From Odoribacter sp. AF15-53 (lineage in GTDB: Bacteria; Bacteroidota; Bacteroidia; Bacteroidales; Marinifilaceae): a stretch of 64,000 bases of DNA. The notes beneath the pieces are model-generated. The model was given only the letters and a program-made list of their open reading frames with translations. It was not told where the DNA came from and did no database searches. The DNA is taken from assembly GCF_003479425.1 (NCBI RefSeq), contig NZ_QUHC01000002.1:755033-819032 (forward strand), written 5' to 3'. The translations under genes were made by a program, and so were the position numbers. Below, in pieces: positions 1 through 8,884 of the stretch. The first letter of the stretch is position 1; every line of letters begins with the position of its first letter.

Positions 1-1
1 A

Positions 2-505
2 CAACGTAAAAAGCTCGCACCGGAGTTTATTCGAGAAATTAGTGCCAAAGTGATGCAACACACGGGAAAAGAGGTATACACTGCCGTCGGAGGATACGAC
101 ACCTCCCTGGGCGACTTCCGGCTAGGAGAGGAATATTACGAAGAAGGCGTACTCGCTGATTTCACGCAGATTCCCGACAGGCTAAGCCTCTTGTGCAAGG
201 AAACAAGCGAAAAGTTAGGAAACGTTCACGATATCCTAACCGTGAAATTGGCTGCCGACTTTCACTACACCTTCATGCACATCAAACCCTTCGGGGCCGG
301 GAACATCAGCGTCGGACTCTTGTTGATGAACTATATACAAATGATGTTCCTCGAACCCTTGATCATCATCCCGGCAGAAAACAAGGCAAAATATCTTGCC
401 GCGATAAAAATGCAAAAAGATAACCCGACACCGGAAGCATTCGAACGCTTCGTGGGAGAGGAATTACTTTCCCAACTTCGTAAAGAAGTCATCCCACGAC
501 AATAA
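2..505 (+). CDS. Fic-like protein with degenerate active site, 5' truncated
   Basis: The reading frame is open from base 2, so the start lies outside the window; a GTG at 50 is only an internal codon. The visible 167 residues match the C-terminal part of a Fic domain: the helix before the motif, the motif loop at 278-316, and the following LLLMNY helix. Fic enzymes normally carry HPFxxGNGRxxR and transfer AMP to hydroxyl side chains. Here the loop reads KPFGAGNISVG: the catalytic His is Lys, the acidic residue is Ala, and the phosphate-binding Gly-Arg is Ile-Ser. AMP transfer is therefore unlikely; a structural or binding role is inference. A hairpin terminator follows the stop. Confidence 0.75.
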   Translation, partial: QRKKLAPEFIREISAKVMQHTGKEVYTAVGGYDTSLGDFRLGEEYYEEGVLADFTQIPDRLSLLCKETSEKLGNVHDILTVKLAADFHYTFMHIKPFGAGNISVGLLLMNYIQMMFLEPLIIIPAENKAKYLAAIKMQKDNPTPEAFERFVGEELLSQLRKEVIPRQ

Positions 506-519
506 TATAATCCATTCCC

Positions 520-570
520 TGATGCCGAAAGTATGTCCTGACAAGCATAAACTTCGGCATCATTTCTTTT
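520..570 (+). terminator. Rho-independent terminator of the Fic-like gene
   Basis: A 10-bp stem (TGATGCCGAA at 520-529 with TTCGGCATCA at 553-562) encloses a loop that can itself pair (TATG/CATA), followed by TTTCTTTT. It stands 15 bases after the stop. Confidence 0.65.
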
Positions 571-672
571 GATAGTTTCATCACAATTCCTACCTTTATT
601 CCCGGAATTCGTGAATTTCAAGACTTTTCTCAAGTCTTTTCTTCCTAGCGATTAAAAAAGTCGCTGAATTTC

Positions 673-703
673 TTTGTGGTTTATAATGAATCGACTATCT
701 TTG
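673..703 (+). promoter_or_regulatory. Bacteroidota-type promoter of rpmE2
   Basis: A -33 box TTTG at 673-676 and a -7 box TATCTTTG at 696-703 are separated by 19 bp. This matches the Bacteroidota sigma-ABfr consensus and sits about 40 bases before the L31 start codon. Confidence 0.8.
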
Positions 704-744
704 CTGCCCGTTAAACCAAGAACAATTTTAAAATTATATACGAA

Positions 745-1008
745 ATGAAAAAGGGCATACATCCTGAAAATTACAGATTAGTAGCGTTTAAAGATATGTC
801 TAATAACACGACTACTATCACCAAGTCTACCGCCGCTACGAAGGAGACTATCGAGATCGACGGAGTTGAATATCCATTAGTAAAAATGGAAATTTCTAAC
901 TCTTCACACCCGTTCTATACCGGTAAAATTAAATTGATCGACACCGCGGGACGTGTTGACAAGTTCATGAACCGTTATAAAACTCACATGGAGAACAGAA
1001 AGAAATAA
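745..1008 (+). CDS. rpmE2: Ribosomal protein L31 type B
   Basis: The 87-residue protein begins [13 protein letters not shown] and carries the L31 core (SSHPFYTGK, followed by RVDKFMNRY). L31 is a protein of the large ribosomal subunit that bridges to the small one. It has no cysteines, so it is the zinc-free B form that often replaces the zinc form under zinc shortage. It is a single-gene transcript: a consensus promoter ends 42 bases upstream and a strong terminator follows. Length and both ends fit the family exactly. Confidence 0.95.
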   Translation: MKKGIHPENYRLVAFKDMSNNTTTITKSTAATKETIEIDGVEYPLVKMEISNSSHPFYTGKIKLIDTAGRVDKFMNRYKTHMENRKK

Positions 1009-1030
1009 TTTTCTGATAAAGCATATAAAA

Positions 1031-1055
1031 AAGGGAGGTTCGACCTCCCTTTTTT
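1031..1055 (+). terminator. Rho-independent terminator of rpmE2
   Basis: A perfect 7-bp GC-rich stem (GGGAGGT/ACCTCCC, 1033-1039 with 1043-1049), a three-base loop and a run of six T. Confidence 0.9.
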
Positions 1056-1292
1056 ATTTCCATCTAATGACAAACCTTTATACCTCCCATAGCCATTATC
1101 TTTGACATCCCCTGTCGTCAAATTTATTCTCGAAAGAAATGAAAACATTTCTCTATTTATAGCGAATTTATTATTTTAGCCGTCACAATCAATACTCATT
1201 AACATGTAGGATACAAGAATATTTCATCTATACATACTTTTTAGATGCAGCAAATTTTTTCCTGTTATATGTTTTATGTATCATCCTAACAC

Positions 1293-2105
1293 ATGTTATC
1301 AATGCAAATCATCTATCAAAAACCAACTTTATTCAAAAAATCCGTCCATAATATATGGACCGATCCTTATATCCAACAACAAATATTAAAAAAACATCTC
1401 GACCTTCTATCTGACGAGGCAAGCAGGCAACAAGAATCTATTTTGAAAATAGTGAATTTTATACTCCAACATTCCACCCCCAAAAGCCGTCTACTGGATT
1501 TAGGATGTGGACCGGGATTATACACTTCGCTTCTGGCAGATGAAAAATATACAGTAACGGGCATTGATTTTAATAAGGCTTCCATAGTGTATGCCATCAA
1601 AGAACGAAAAGATATTAAATATATACTTGGGGATTATATCAGGAATTTTCCCGAGGGAAAATACGATACAGTAACCATGATTTATTGCGATATGGGGACC
1701 CACCCGGATTGTGATCGTGACCAGTTATTGGCAAATATCTATCATTCATTAACAGACAACGGCATATTCATTTTTGATGTCTTTTCAAAAGAAATTATCC
1801 ATGACAAACGGGAAGGTAAAAGCTGGGAATACGCACCCGCCGGCGGGCTCTGGCACGAAAGCGAATACCTACTTTTAAGCCAAACATTTCATTACCCGGA
1901 AAACAACGTATTCGCATACCAACATAACTTGATACTCGGAAAAACAATCAAACAATTTATTATCTGGGAAAGGTATTACTCTGAAGAAGAGATAACAAAC
2001 ATTTTGAAGAAAACAGGATTCCGTAAAATTGCCATTTATAAAAATTTACTTGGCAAAAATACCTTCACGTCAAGCCATGAAATGTTCATCGTTGCAGAAA
2101 AGTAA
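1293..2105 (+). CDS. Class I SAM-dependent methyltransferase
   Basis: The 270-residue protein has the Rossmann methyltransferase motif I LLDLGCGPG at residues 67-75, the acidic end of strand 2 (VTGIDF), and a GDY/CDMGTH segment typical of motifs II-III. The family moves a methyl group from S-adenosylmethionine to a small molecule or macromolecule; the substrate cannot be read from the sequence. It stands alone, with 284 noncoding bases before it. The ATG at 1302 (residue 4) is an equally possible start. Base composition is AT-richer than the following genes. Confidence 0.8.
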   Translation: MLSMQIIYQKPTLFKKSVHNIWTDPYIQQQILKKHLDLLSDEASRQQESILKIVNFILQHSTPKSRLLDLGCGPGLYTSLLADEKYTVTGIDFNKASIVYAIKERKDIKYILGDYIRNFPEGKYDTVTMIYCDMGTHPDCDRDQLLANIYHSLTDNGIFIFDVFSKEIIHDKREGKSWEYAPAGGLWHESEYLLLSQTFHYPENNVFAYQHNLILGKTIKQFIIWERYYSEEEITNILKKTGFRKIAIYKNLLGKNTFTSSHEMFIVAEK

Positions 2106-2517
2106 AAACTCGCATCCACGCATGTAGAAACAACGGTATAGACATTCGCTAATCATGTAGCTTACCCTTCACGTGAGATCGCAAGACTCTCCCGGTAATG
2201 CCTCACGTATATATCAATTATTCATCAAGCAAACATCATGAATAAATTAATACCCCACTCAATTAACTTTCAATCAACTATCAGTTAACTTTCAATTAAC
2301 TTACGCGCGAATCCCCGGCATGAATCCCCGGAAACACGCTAGAATCCACCCCTCAACAGGCCAATAGTACCCCATGATTACCCATAATAATAATTCCCCT
2401 TTCTCCCTGTCGCAGACCTCGTTATTCGTCATTATCCGTGCAACGAAAACACACAAAAGCAGCAAAGAAGAAAGGGGATTATTACCCTACTATTACCATT
2501 GTATCACCTTGGGTTCC
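2106..2517. other. Noncoding stretch with short direct repeats
   Basis: There is no credible gene in these 412 bases. They hold the 11-bp tandem array at 2260-2303 and directly after it two copies of GAATCCCCGG spaced 13 bp apart (from about 2310). The long plus-strand frame entering from 2374 is antisense to the GlmU-like gene. Confidence 0.6.
2260..2303 (+). repeat. 11-bp tandem repeat, four units
   Basis: Units CAATTAACTTT, CAATCAACTAT, CAGTTAACTTT and CAATTAACTTA follow one another without gaps. Each embeds the near-palindrome GTTAAC or AATTAA. Two other arrays of the same period but unrelated sequence lie at 28799 and 42518. Confidence 0.85.
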
Positions 2518-3693
2518 TTACCTTTCCGGATCGGCAAACACGTGCTCGATAATCCGCCGTTCCACGTCATCAAACGTCTTATTCCGGCGTTTCATCACGG
2601 CTTCGGCCGTCGCGGCAAACTGCGTCATCTTATGCTCGGTAAACCCGCTGGCCCCGCCCCAAGAGAACGAGGGAACAAAATTACGAGGAAAATCTGCCCC
2701 GAAAATATTAGTTCCGACCCCGATCACAGTTCCGGTATTAATCATCGTCGAGATTCCCAACTTAGCATGATCGCCCATGATCAAACCGCAAAACTGAAGA
2801 CCGGTCTTACGGAAATGCTTCGTCTCGTAATCCCACAACTTCACCTCCACGTAAGTGTTCTTCAGGTTGGAATTATTCGTCCCGGCACCGATATTACACC
2901 ACTCGCCCAACACGGAATTACCCAGAAAACCGTCATGAGCCTTGTTCGAATAAGCAATCATCACCACGTTATTCACCTCGCCACCACATTTGCAATAAGG
3001 TCCGAGTGTCGTGGCCCCGTACACCTTGGCCCCCATCGTCAATACCGCATGCTCGCACATGGCAAACGGCCCTCTTATCAGCACCCCTTCCATGATCTCG
3101 GCATCTTTACCGATATAAACCGGACCGCCTTCCGTGTTAATCACCGCGCACCGCACGACAGCCCCCTCCTCCACGAAAACCGGATGCTTCCCGTACACCT
3201 GCACACAGGGATTCAAAGGAGCACTTTCCCGACTTTCCGTCAATAACCGGAAATCAATCTCCAACTCTTGGGCATTAAGAGAAAACAAATGATAAGGATA
3301 AACAACACGGGTGAAAATCCCCGTATATTCTTTACGTACCCCCTCGGGCAACGTCATGGGATCAAAGGTTGCAACTTCCCGTTGACTCGAACGCCAGGCA
3401 ATTAAACAATCACCCTGTAACAACATCTCTCCTGCCTGTAAAGATTTGATTTTCCACAACAACTCGTCATTCGGGCAAACCGAAGCATTGATCAACAAAT
3501 TGTCGTCTTCCACAGACAGCGGGAACTTTTCTTGAAGGTAATCTTTGGTCAGATATGCAACCTTATCCCCAAACCGCTTTTCCCACTTTTCCCGGATCGT
3601 GAGAATTCCTACCCTCAGCTCAGAAATCGGACGAGTAAAAGTCAGAGGTCTTAACGTTCCCCAACTCTTATCATCAAACAAAATTATTTTCAT
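2518..3693 (-). CDS. GlmU-like sugar-nucleotidyltransferase/acetyltransferase
   Basis: I place the start at the ATG 3691-3693, giving 391 residues, MKIILFDDKSWGTLRPLTF. The longer frame up to 3912 would have to cross a -7 promoter box at 3714-3721, and its extra N-terminus is not protein-like. The N-terminal half resembles a degenerate nucleotidyltransferase (TRPISELRVGILTI). The C-terminal half has hexapeptide left-handed beta-helix repeats (VYIGKDAEIMEG, TLGPYCKCGGEVNN, GEWCNIGAGTNNSNLKN). This matches the Bacteroidota GlmU-family protein thought to make UDP-GlcNAc or another sugar nucleotide for the envelope. The substrate is not certain. It is divergent from lon. Confidence 0.8.
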   Translation of the reverse strand: MKIILFDDKSWGTLRPLTFTRPISELRVGILTIREKWEKRFGDKVAYLTKDYLQEKFPLSVEDDNLLINASVCPNDELLWKIKSLQAGEMLLQGDCLIAWRSSQREVATFDPMTLPEGVRKEYTGIFTRVVYPYHLFSLNAQELEIDFRLLTESRESAPLNPCVQVYGKHPVFVEEGAVVRCAVINTEGGPVYIGKDAEIMEGVLIRGPFAMCEHAVLTMGAKVYGATTLGPYCKCGGEVNNVVMIAYSNKAHDGFLGNSVLGEWCNIGAGTNNSNLKNTYVEVKLWDYETKHFRKTGLQFCGLIMGDHAKLGISTMINTGTVIGVGTNIFGADFPRNFVPSFSWGGASGFTEHKMTQFAATAEAVMKRRNKTFDDVERRIIEHVFADPER

Positions 3694-3713
3694 GTGTGTT
3701 TTATATTTACCTG

Positions 3714-3721
3714 CAAAAATA
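3714..3721 (-). promoter_or_regulatory. -7 box of the GlmU-like gene
   Basis: The minus strand reads TATTTTTG here, fitting TAnnTTTG. Transcription would begin near 3707, giving a leader of about 14 bases before the ATG at 3693. No clear -33 box was found. Confidence 0.5.
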
Positions 3722-3913
3722 ACAAATGCATTACTTTTTACCGTATTTCTACAAAAAAATCTTTGGCATAAGAATTGTCCTATTAGGTAATAGCTTATTT
3801 TCAGGGTATACTTTGTCAAAATGTCAGTTTTCTGATTTAAGGCTAATAATAAGGAAATCCAGGAAATAACGGACACACGGAAAAGTAAAAACAATAGAGA
3901 TAAGGAGATCATA

Positions 3914-6328
3914 ATGAATAAAATAGATTTAAAAGATATTTTACAAGAAAACCTATCGGAAGAGAATCAAGATTATTTATCCATCCTGGGCGACGAGAAA
4001 GAAATGCTCAACGACCACACGGACATTCCTGACACTCTGCCAATTTTACCGCTTCGGAACACGGTTCTGTTCCCCGGCGTCATTATACCCGTAAACATTG
4101 GCAGGGAGAAATCTTTAAAACTCATCCGGTACGCGTACAAGAGCAGTGTACCCTTCGGGGTTATTGCCCAAAGAGATACCAACACGGAGAACCCGAAACA
4201 AGCCGATTTATACACGATCGGTACGGTAGCTACCGTCTTGAAAATACTGGAAATGCCCGACGGCACGACAACTGCAATCATACAAGGTAAGAAAAGATTC
4301 GAATTGGATGACATCCTGTATGACGAACCCTATCACGTGGGGAAAATCATGGTCAAACAAGAAGAAAAGATCATAAACGAGGACCAGGAGCACAACGCTA
4401 TCGCGGAGGCCTTGAAAGATATGGCCTTGAAGATCGTGAAATACTCCAGCAACATCCCGAACGAGGCCGGATTTGCCTTGAAAAACATCGAGAGCATGTT
4501 GTTCCTGATCAATTTCATATCGTCAAACACGGACATTGATTACCGGAGCAAACAAGAATTGCTGGAAATTGACACCCTGAAAGAACGGGCCACGAAATTA
4601 CTGGAACTCCTGGGTAAACAGGTAAAAATACTGGAACTCAAGGAGGACATCCAAAAGAAAGTCAAGGTTGACCTCGATAAACAACAACGGGAATACCTGC
4701 TTCACCAGCAGATGAAGACGATCCAGAACGAGTTGGGAGCCAACCCGCTGGATGAAGACCTTCAGGAACTGGAGGAAGCAGCAGCAAAGAAGCAATGGAG
4801 CAAGGCCGTTCAAGAGATTTTTGAAAAAGAACTTCAGAAACTGAAACGCCAAAACCCATCAACACCGGACTATTCCGTGCAATTCAACTACGTGAAAGAA
4901 TTGACAGAACTGCCCTGGGAACATTATTCAGAGGATAATTTCGACTTGAAAAAAGCCTCCGAGATTCTGGATTCCGATCATTACGGGCTGGATAAAGTAA
5001 AAGAAAGAATTTTGGAATACCTCGCCGTGCTAAAACTGAAAGGCGACATGAAATCCCCGATCCTGTGCTTGTACGGACCTCCGGGAGTGGGTAAAACTTC
5101 TCTGGGAAAATCCGTCGCACGGGCATTAAACAGGGAATTCGTACGTATGTCGCTAGGAGGTCTGCACGATGAATCGGAAATCCGTGGACATCGCCGCACC
5201 TATATCGGGGCCATGCCGGGACGTATCATCCAGAGCATTAAAAAGGCCGGAACTTCAAACCCGGTATTCATCTTGGATGAAATAGATAAAGTCGGCCAAG
5301 ACTTCAGAGGCGATCCACAATCAGCCCTGTTGGAAGTGCTTGACCCAGAACAGAACACGACATTCCATGACAACTACCTGGATATAGACTACGATTTATC
5401 GAAAGTCATGTTTATCGCCACGGCAAACGATATCTCCACGATCGCTCCCCCGTTAAGGGATCGTATGGAAATGATCGAGGTGAGCGGCTATCTCATGGAA
5501 GAGAAAATAGAGATCGCCAAACGGCACCTGATACCCAAACAACTCGTCAATCACGGATTGAAAGCCGAACAGATCGAGTTCACGGATAATGTCCTGAACT
5601 TCATCATCGACAAATACACGCGGGAATCAGGAGTACGAGGACTAGATAAAACACTGGCCAAAATCATGCGTCAAGTAGCGAAAAAAGTAGCTCTTGATCC
5701 GGCTTTCACGATCCAACCGACCAAAACAACCGTGGAAGAATACCTCGGTACGCCCATTTTCACAAGGGAGGAATATCAAGGGAACGAACTGCCGGGAGTG
5801 GTCACCGGATTGGCATGGACAGCCGTGGGAGGAGAAATCCTTTACGTGGAATCAAGTACCAGCAAGGGGAAAGGCAACCTGACCATGACGGGAAGCCTGG
5901 GAGACGTGATGAAAGAATCCGCCACGCTGGCCTTGGAATACATCAAATCGCACACCGAAGAACTAGGTATCCAACCGTCCGCCGTGGAAGAACACAACAT
6001 CCATATCCACGTCCCAGCAGGTGCCGTACCAAAAGACGGGCCCTCGGCAGGAATCACCATGGTCACCTCGTTAGCTTCATCGCTAACCGGTAGAAAAGTC
6101 AAAAAAGCCTTGGCCATGACCGGGGAAATCACCCTGAGAGGCAAAGTCCTCCCCGTGGGTGGGATCCGTGAAAAAATCCTTGCCGCCAAACGTGCCGGGA
6201 TCAAGGAGATCATCCTTTGCCGTGAAAACAAAAAAGACATTGACGAGATCAAAAAAGAATACGTCAAGGGCATAAAATTCCACTTCGTCGACCACATTCG
6301 AGAAGTACTGGAAATCGCCTTAATCTAA
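3914..6328 (+). CDS. lon: ATP-dependent protease Lon
   Basis: The 804-residue protein is a full-length LonA: N-terminal substrate-binding domain (LPILPLRNTVLFPG near residue 43), a coiled-coil middle, an AAA+ module with Walker A GPPGVGKTS (about 387-395) and Walker B VFILDEIDK, and the serine-lysine protease domain with GPSAGIT (catalytic Ser about 711) and the Lys about 43 residues later. It degrades misfolded and regulatory proteins in the cytoplasm. AGGAG stands just before the ATG at 3914. It is divergent from the GlmU-like gene and ends in its own strong terminator, so it is probably monocistronic. Confidence 0.97.
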   Translation: MNKIDLKDILQENLSEENQDYLSILGDEKEMLNDHTDIPDTLPILPLRNTVLFPGVIIPVNIGREKSLKLIRYAYKSSVPFGVIAQRDTNTENPKQADLYTIGTVATVLKILEMPDGTTTAIIQGKKRFELDDILYDEPYHVGKIMVKQEEKIINEDQEHNAIAEALKDMALKIVKYSSNIPNEAGFALKNIESMLFLINFISSNTDIDYRSKQELLEIDTLKERATKLLELLGKQVKILELKEDIQKKVKVDLDKQQREYLLHQQMKTIQNELGANPLDEDLQELEEAAAKKQWSKAVQEIFEKELQKLKRQNPSTPDYSVQFNYVKELTELPWEHYSEDNFDLKKASEILDSDHYGLDKVKERILEYLAVLKLKGDMKSPILCLYGPPGVGKTSLGKSVARALNREFVRMSLGGLHDESEIRGHRRTYIGAMPGRIIQSIKKAGTSNPVFILDEIDKVGQDFRGDPQSALLEVLDPEQNTTFHDNYLDIDYDLSKVMFIATANDISTIAPPLRDRMEMIEVSGYLMEEKIEIAKRHLIPKQLVNHGLKAEQIEFTDNVLNFIIDKYTRESGVRGLDKTLAKIMRQVAKKVALDPAFTIQPTKTTVEEYLGTPIFTREEYQGNELPGVVTGLAWTAVGGEILYVESSTSKGKGNLTMTGSLGDVMKESATLALEYIKSHTEELGIQPSAVEEHNIHIHVPAGAVPKDGPSAGITMVTSLASSLTGRKVKKALAMTGEITLRGKVLPVGGIREKILAAKRAGIKEIILCRENKKDIDEIKKEYVKGIKFHFVDHIREVLEIALI

Positions 6329-6329
6329 A

Positions 6330-6366
6330 ATTAACGGGAGCTTTTCAAGCTCCCGTTAATTTTTTG
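6330..6366 (+). terminator. Terminator of lon
   Basis: Perfect 14-bp inverted repeat (ATTAACGGGAGCTT with AAGCTCCCGTTAAT), loop TTC, followed by TTTTTT. Confidence 0.92.
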
Positions 6367-6512
6367 CACAAATCCATTTTTCTTTATCTCCCTTTTCTCA
6401 CCTGAAAGCTAAACATTTTCAACAAAAAACCGTCTTTTATCCCACATAACACGCTAATAATCAATCATCATTAATTCAACTTATCTTGCCATAGAATCTT
6501 TCAATCAAATTT

Positions 6513-6545
6513 CTTGTTTTAATAAAAATAAATGATATATTTTTG
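6513..6545 (+). promoter_or_regulatory. Promoter of ahpC
   Basis: A -7 box TATTTTTG at 6538-6545 with a weak -33 CTTG at 6513-6516, 21 bp apart. The ahpC start codon lies 42 bases downstream. Confidence 0.6.
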
Positions 6546-6586
6546 TATCGGAAAACAAAATAAGAATCATTATAAATAAAAAAACA

Positions 6587-7153
6587 ATGGAACCAATTAT
6601 CAATTCACAACTTCCTGAGTTCAAAGTTCAGGCATTTCATAACGGAGAGTTCAAAACTGTAAGTAGCGACGATGTAAAAGGCAAGTGGGCGATTTTCTTC
6701 TTTTATCCCGCGGACTTTACATTCGTATGCCCGACTGAACTAGTTGACGTTGCCGAGAAATACGAGCAATTCAAAGCCATGGGCGTTGAAGTATATTCCG
6801 TGAGCACGGATTCACACTTCGTACACAAAGCATGGCACGATGCCTCAGAAAGCATCCGTAAAATCAATTACCCGATGTTGGCAGACCCGACCGGAGTATT
6901 AAGCCGCGCATTCGGGGTGATGATCGAGGAGGACGGAATGGCTTATCGCGGAACATTCGTGGTAAACCCGGAAGGAAAGATCAAGATCGCCGAAATCCAT
7001 GACAACAACATCGGACGTAACGCAGACGAATTACTCCGGAAAGTGGAAGCCGCTCAATTCGTGGCAGAACACCCGAGTGAAGTTTGCCCGGCAAAATGGA
7101 AAAAAGGTGCAAGCACCCTGAAACCGAGCATTGACTTAGTAGGAAAGATTTAA
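6587..7153 (+). CDS. ahpC: Alkyl hydroperoxide reductase subunit C (peroxiredoxin)
   Basis: The 188-residue protein is a typical two-Cys peroxiredoxin. The peroxidatic Cys is residue 48 in FTFVCPTE and the resolving Cys is residue 167 in SEVCPAKW. It reduces hydrogen peroxide and organic hydroperoxides in the cytoplasm and is re-reduced by AhpF, whose gene follows after 107 bases. The PxxxTxxC motif and the conserved Trp and Arg positions are present and length is normal. The gap to ahpF holds a 15-bp inverted repeat that may make this first gene the more abundant message. Confidence 0.97.
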   Translation: MEPIINSQLPEFKVQAFHNGEFKTVSSDDVKGKWAIFFFYPADFTFVCPTELVDVAEKYEQFKAMGVEVYSVSTDSHFVHKAWHDASESIRKINYPMLADPTGVLSRAFGVMIEEDGMAYRGTFVVNPEGKIKIAEIHDNNIGRNADELLRKVEAAQFVAEHPSEVCPAKWKKGASTLKPSIDLVGKI

Positions 7154-7164
7154 TTAGTTTAAAG

Positions 7165-7208
7165 TTTAGAGTTTAGAATTTAAAGTGGAAAATATTCTAA
7201 ACTCTAAA
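7165..7208. repeat. Perfect 15-bp inverted repeat between ahpC and ahpF
   Basis: TTTAGAGTTTAGAAT (7165-7179) pairs perfectly with ATTCTAAACTCTAAA (7194-7208). No T-run follows, so it is not a classical terminator. The flanks are built of the same words (TTTAAAG, TTCTAAAC). Confidence 0.8.
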
Positions 7209-7260
7209 TTTTATAGCTTCAACTCCAAATTTCACACCTTAAATTCTAAACTTCATTTAT

Positions 7261-8811
7261 ATGCTAGATACCTCTTTAAAAGATCAACTGAAAAATATTT
7301 TCGCCGGACTAGAGGCCCAATACACGCTTGATGCGATCGTATCGCCTCAACATGAGAATCGTCAAGAATTAACAGAAATGCTCGCCGATGTGGCCGAATG
7401 TTCCGATAAGATATCTTATCAGATGAGAGAGGGGAAGAATTTAGAGTTTTCTTTATTAAAAGACGGGGAACCGACAGGCATCAGATTCCGGGGAGTACCT
7501 AACGGTCACGAATTCACCTCTCTCTTGCTTGCCATCCTAAATTCCGACGGGAAAGGAAAGAATTTCCCGGACGCAAGTATCTGCAACCGGGTAAAAGCAT
7601 TGAAAGGCCCGATCAACCTGACGACTTACGTTTCCCTGACGTGTACCAACTGTCCCGATGTAGTGCAGGCATTAAACGCCATGACGACATTAAACCCGCG
7701 AATCCATCACGAAATGGTTGACGGGGCTATATATCAGGATGAAGTTGAAGCACTCAAGATTCAGGGAGTACCCGCCGTGTTTGCAGACGGTAAACTCCTG
7801 CATGTCGGCCGGGGAGAATTCGGGGAATTATTAAACAAACTCGAAGCTCAATACGGCATTGAAGAAAATAATCTGGACAAGGAAGAAAAAAGCTATGACG
7901 TCCTCGTGCTGGGAGGAGGCCCTGCCGGATCGGCGGCAGCCATCTATTCGGCCCGTAAAGGTCTGAACGTGGCCATCATTGCCGAACGCATCGGGGGACA
8001 GGTAAAAGAGACTGTGGGAATCGAGAACCTGATTTCCGTACCGGAAACCACGGGTAGCCAACTTGCTGACAATTTAAGAACACACATCCAACGATACCCG
8101 ATTGATTTATTGGAACATCGTCGGATCGAGAAAGTCGAACTGATCGACAACAAAAAAATCCTTTCCACGGCCAACGGGGAGAAATTCTCTGCCCCCGCGG
8201 TAATCGTGGCTACCGGAGCCAGTTGGAGGAAACTGAACGTTCCGGGAGAAAGCGAATATATTGGTAGAGGCGTTGCATTTTGCCCGCATTGTGACGGGCC
8301 ATTCTACAAGGGCAAACATGTTGCCGTTGTCGGAGGGGGCAATTCAGGAATAGAAGCTGCTATTGATTTAGCGGGTATATGTTCAAAAGTTACCGTACTG
8401 GAATTTTTAGATAATTTGAAAGCCGACCAAGTGTTGCAGGAAAAACTCAGAAGTCTACCCAACGTGGAAGTTTTCGTCAGTTCGCAAACACTGGAGGTTA
8501 TCGGTAACGGTGACAAGGTAACAGGAATTCTGGTAAAGAACCGGGTAACCGAGGAAACCCGTACCATCGAACTGGACGGTATTTTCGTACAAATCGGATT
8601 AATGCCCAACAGTGGTATTTTCCACGGGCTAATCGACACCAACCGTCCCGGTGAAATTGTCATCGACGCGCATTGCCGGACCAATGTTCCCGGTATCTAT
8701 GCCGCTGGAGACGTTTCAACCGTTCCCTACAAACAAATCATCATTGCCATGGGAGAAGGTGCAAAAGCAGCTCTTTCAGCCTTTGAAGACCGCATGCGGG
8801 GAACGATTTGA
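7261..8811 (+). CDS. ahpF: Alkyl hydroperoxide reductase subunit F
   Basis: The 516-residue flavoprotein has the AhpF layout: an N-terminal double thioredoxin-fold domain with CTNC at residues 128-131, an FAD-binding motif VLGGGPAGSAAA near 215-226, the redox disulfide CPHC at 341-344, and an NAD(P)H motif VVGGGNSGIEAA about 356-367. It takes electrons from NADH and passes them through its two disulfides to AhpC. It is the second gene of the ahpCF operon and ends at a very long inverted repeat shared with the convergent gene. Confidence 0.97.
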   Translation: MLDTSLKDQLKNIFAGLEAQYTLDAIVSPQHENRQELTEMLADVAECSDKISYQMREGKNLEFSLLKDGEPTGIRFRGVPNGHEFTSLLLAILNSDGKGKNFPDASICNRVKALKGPINLTTYVSLTCTNCPDVVQALNAMTTLNPRIHHEMVDGAIYQDEVEALKIQGVPAVFADGKLLHVGRGEFGELLNKLEAQYGIEENNLDKEEKSYDVLVLGGGPAGSAAAIYSARKGLNVAIIAERIGGQVKETVGIENLISVPETTGSQLADNLRTHIQRYPIDLLEHRRIEKVELIDNKKILSTANGEKFSAPAVIVATGASWRKLNVPGESEYIGRGVAFCPHCDGPFYKGKHVAVVGGGNSGIEAAIDLAGICSKVTVLEFLDNLKADQVLQEKLRSLPNVEVFVSSQTLEVIGNGDKVTGILVKNRVTEETRTIELDGIFVQIGLMPNSGIFHGLIDTNRPGEIVIDAHCRTNVPGIYAAGDVSTVPYKQIIIAMGEGAKAALSAFEDRMRGTI

Positions 8812-8818
8812 AAAGCTA

Positions 8819-8884
8819 AAAGTTAAAAACTAAAAGCTAAAAGTTGGAACGGAAAGCAACTTTTAGCTTTTAGTTTTTAACTTT
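8819..8884. terminator. Bidirectional terminator, 28-bp perfect stem
   Basis: Arms 8819-8846 and 8857-8884 are perfectly complementary over 28 bp around the 10-base loop GAACGGAAAG. The arms are made of the words CTAAAAG and TTAAAAA. It lies between ahpF and the convergent permease gene and overlaps the last codons of the latter. Confidence 0.8.

Noticed and set aside
2374..3246. A 290-codon plus-strand frame
   Set aside because: Antisense to the GlmU-like gene, which has clear hexapeptide repeats; the frame is His- and Arg-rich with no domain.
3694..3912. N-terminal extension of the GlmU-like protein to 464 residues
   Set aside because: The extension holds a -7 promoter box and does not resemble the family start MKIILFDD, which lies at 3693.
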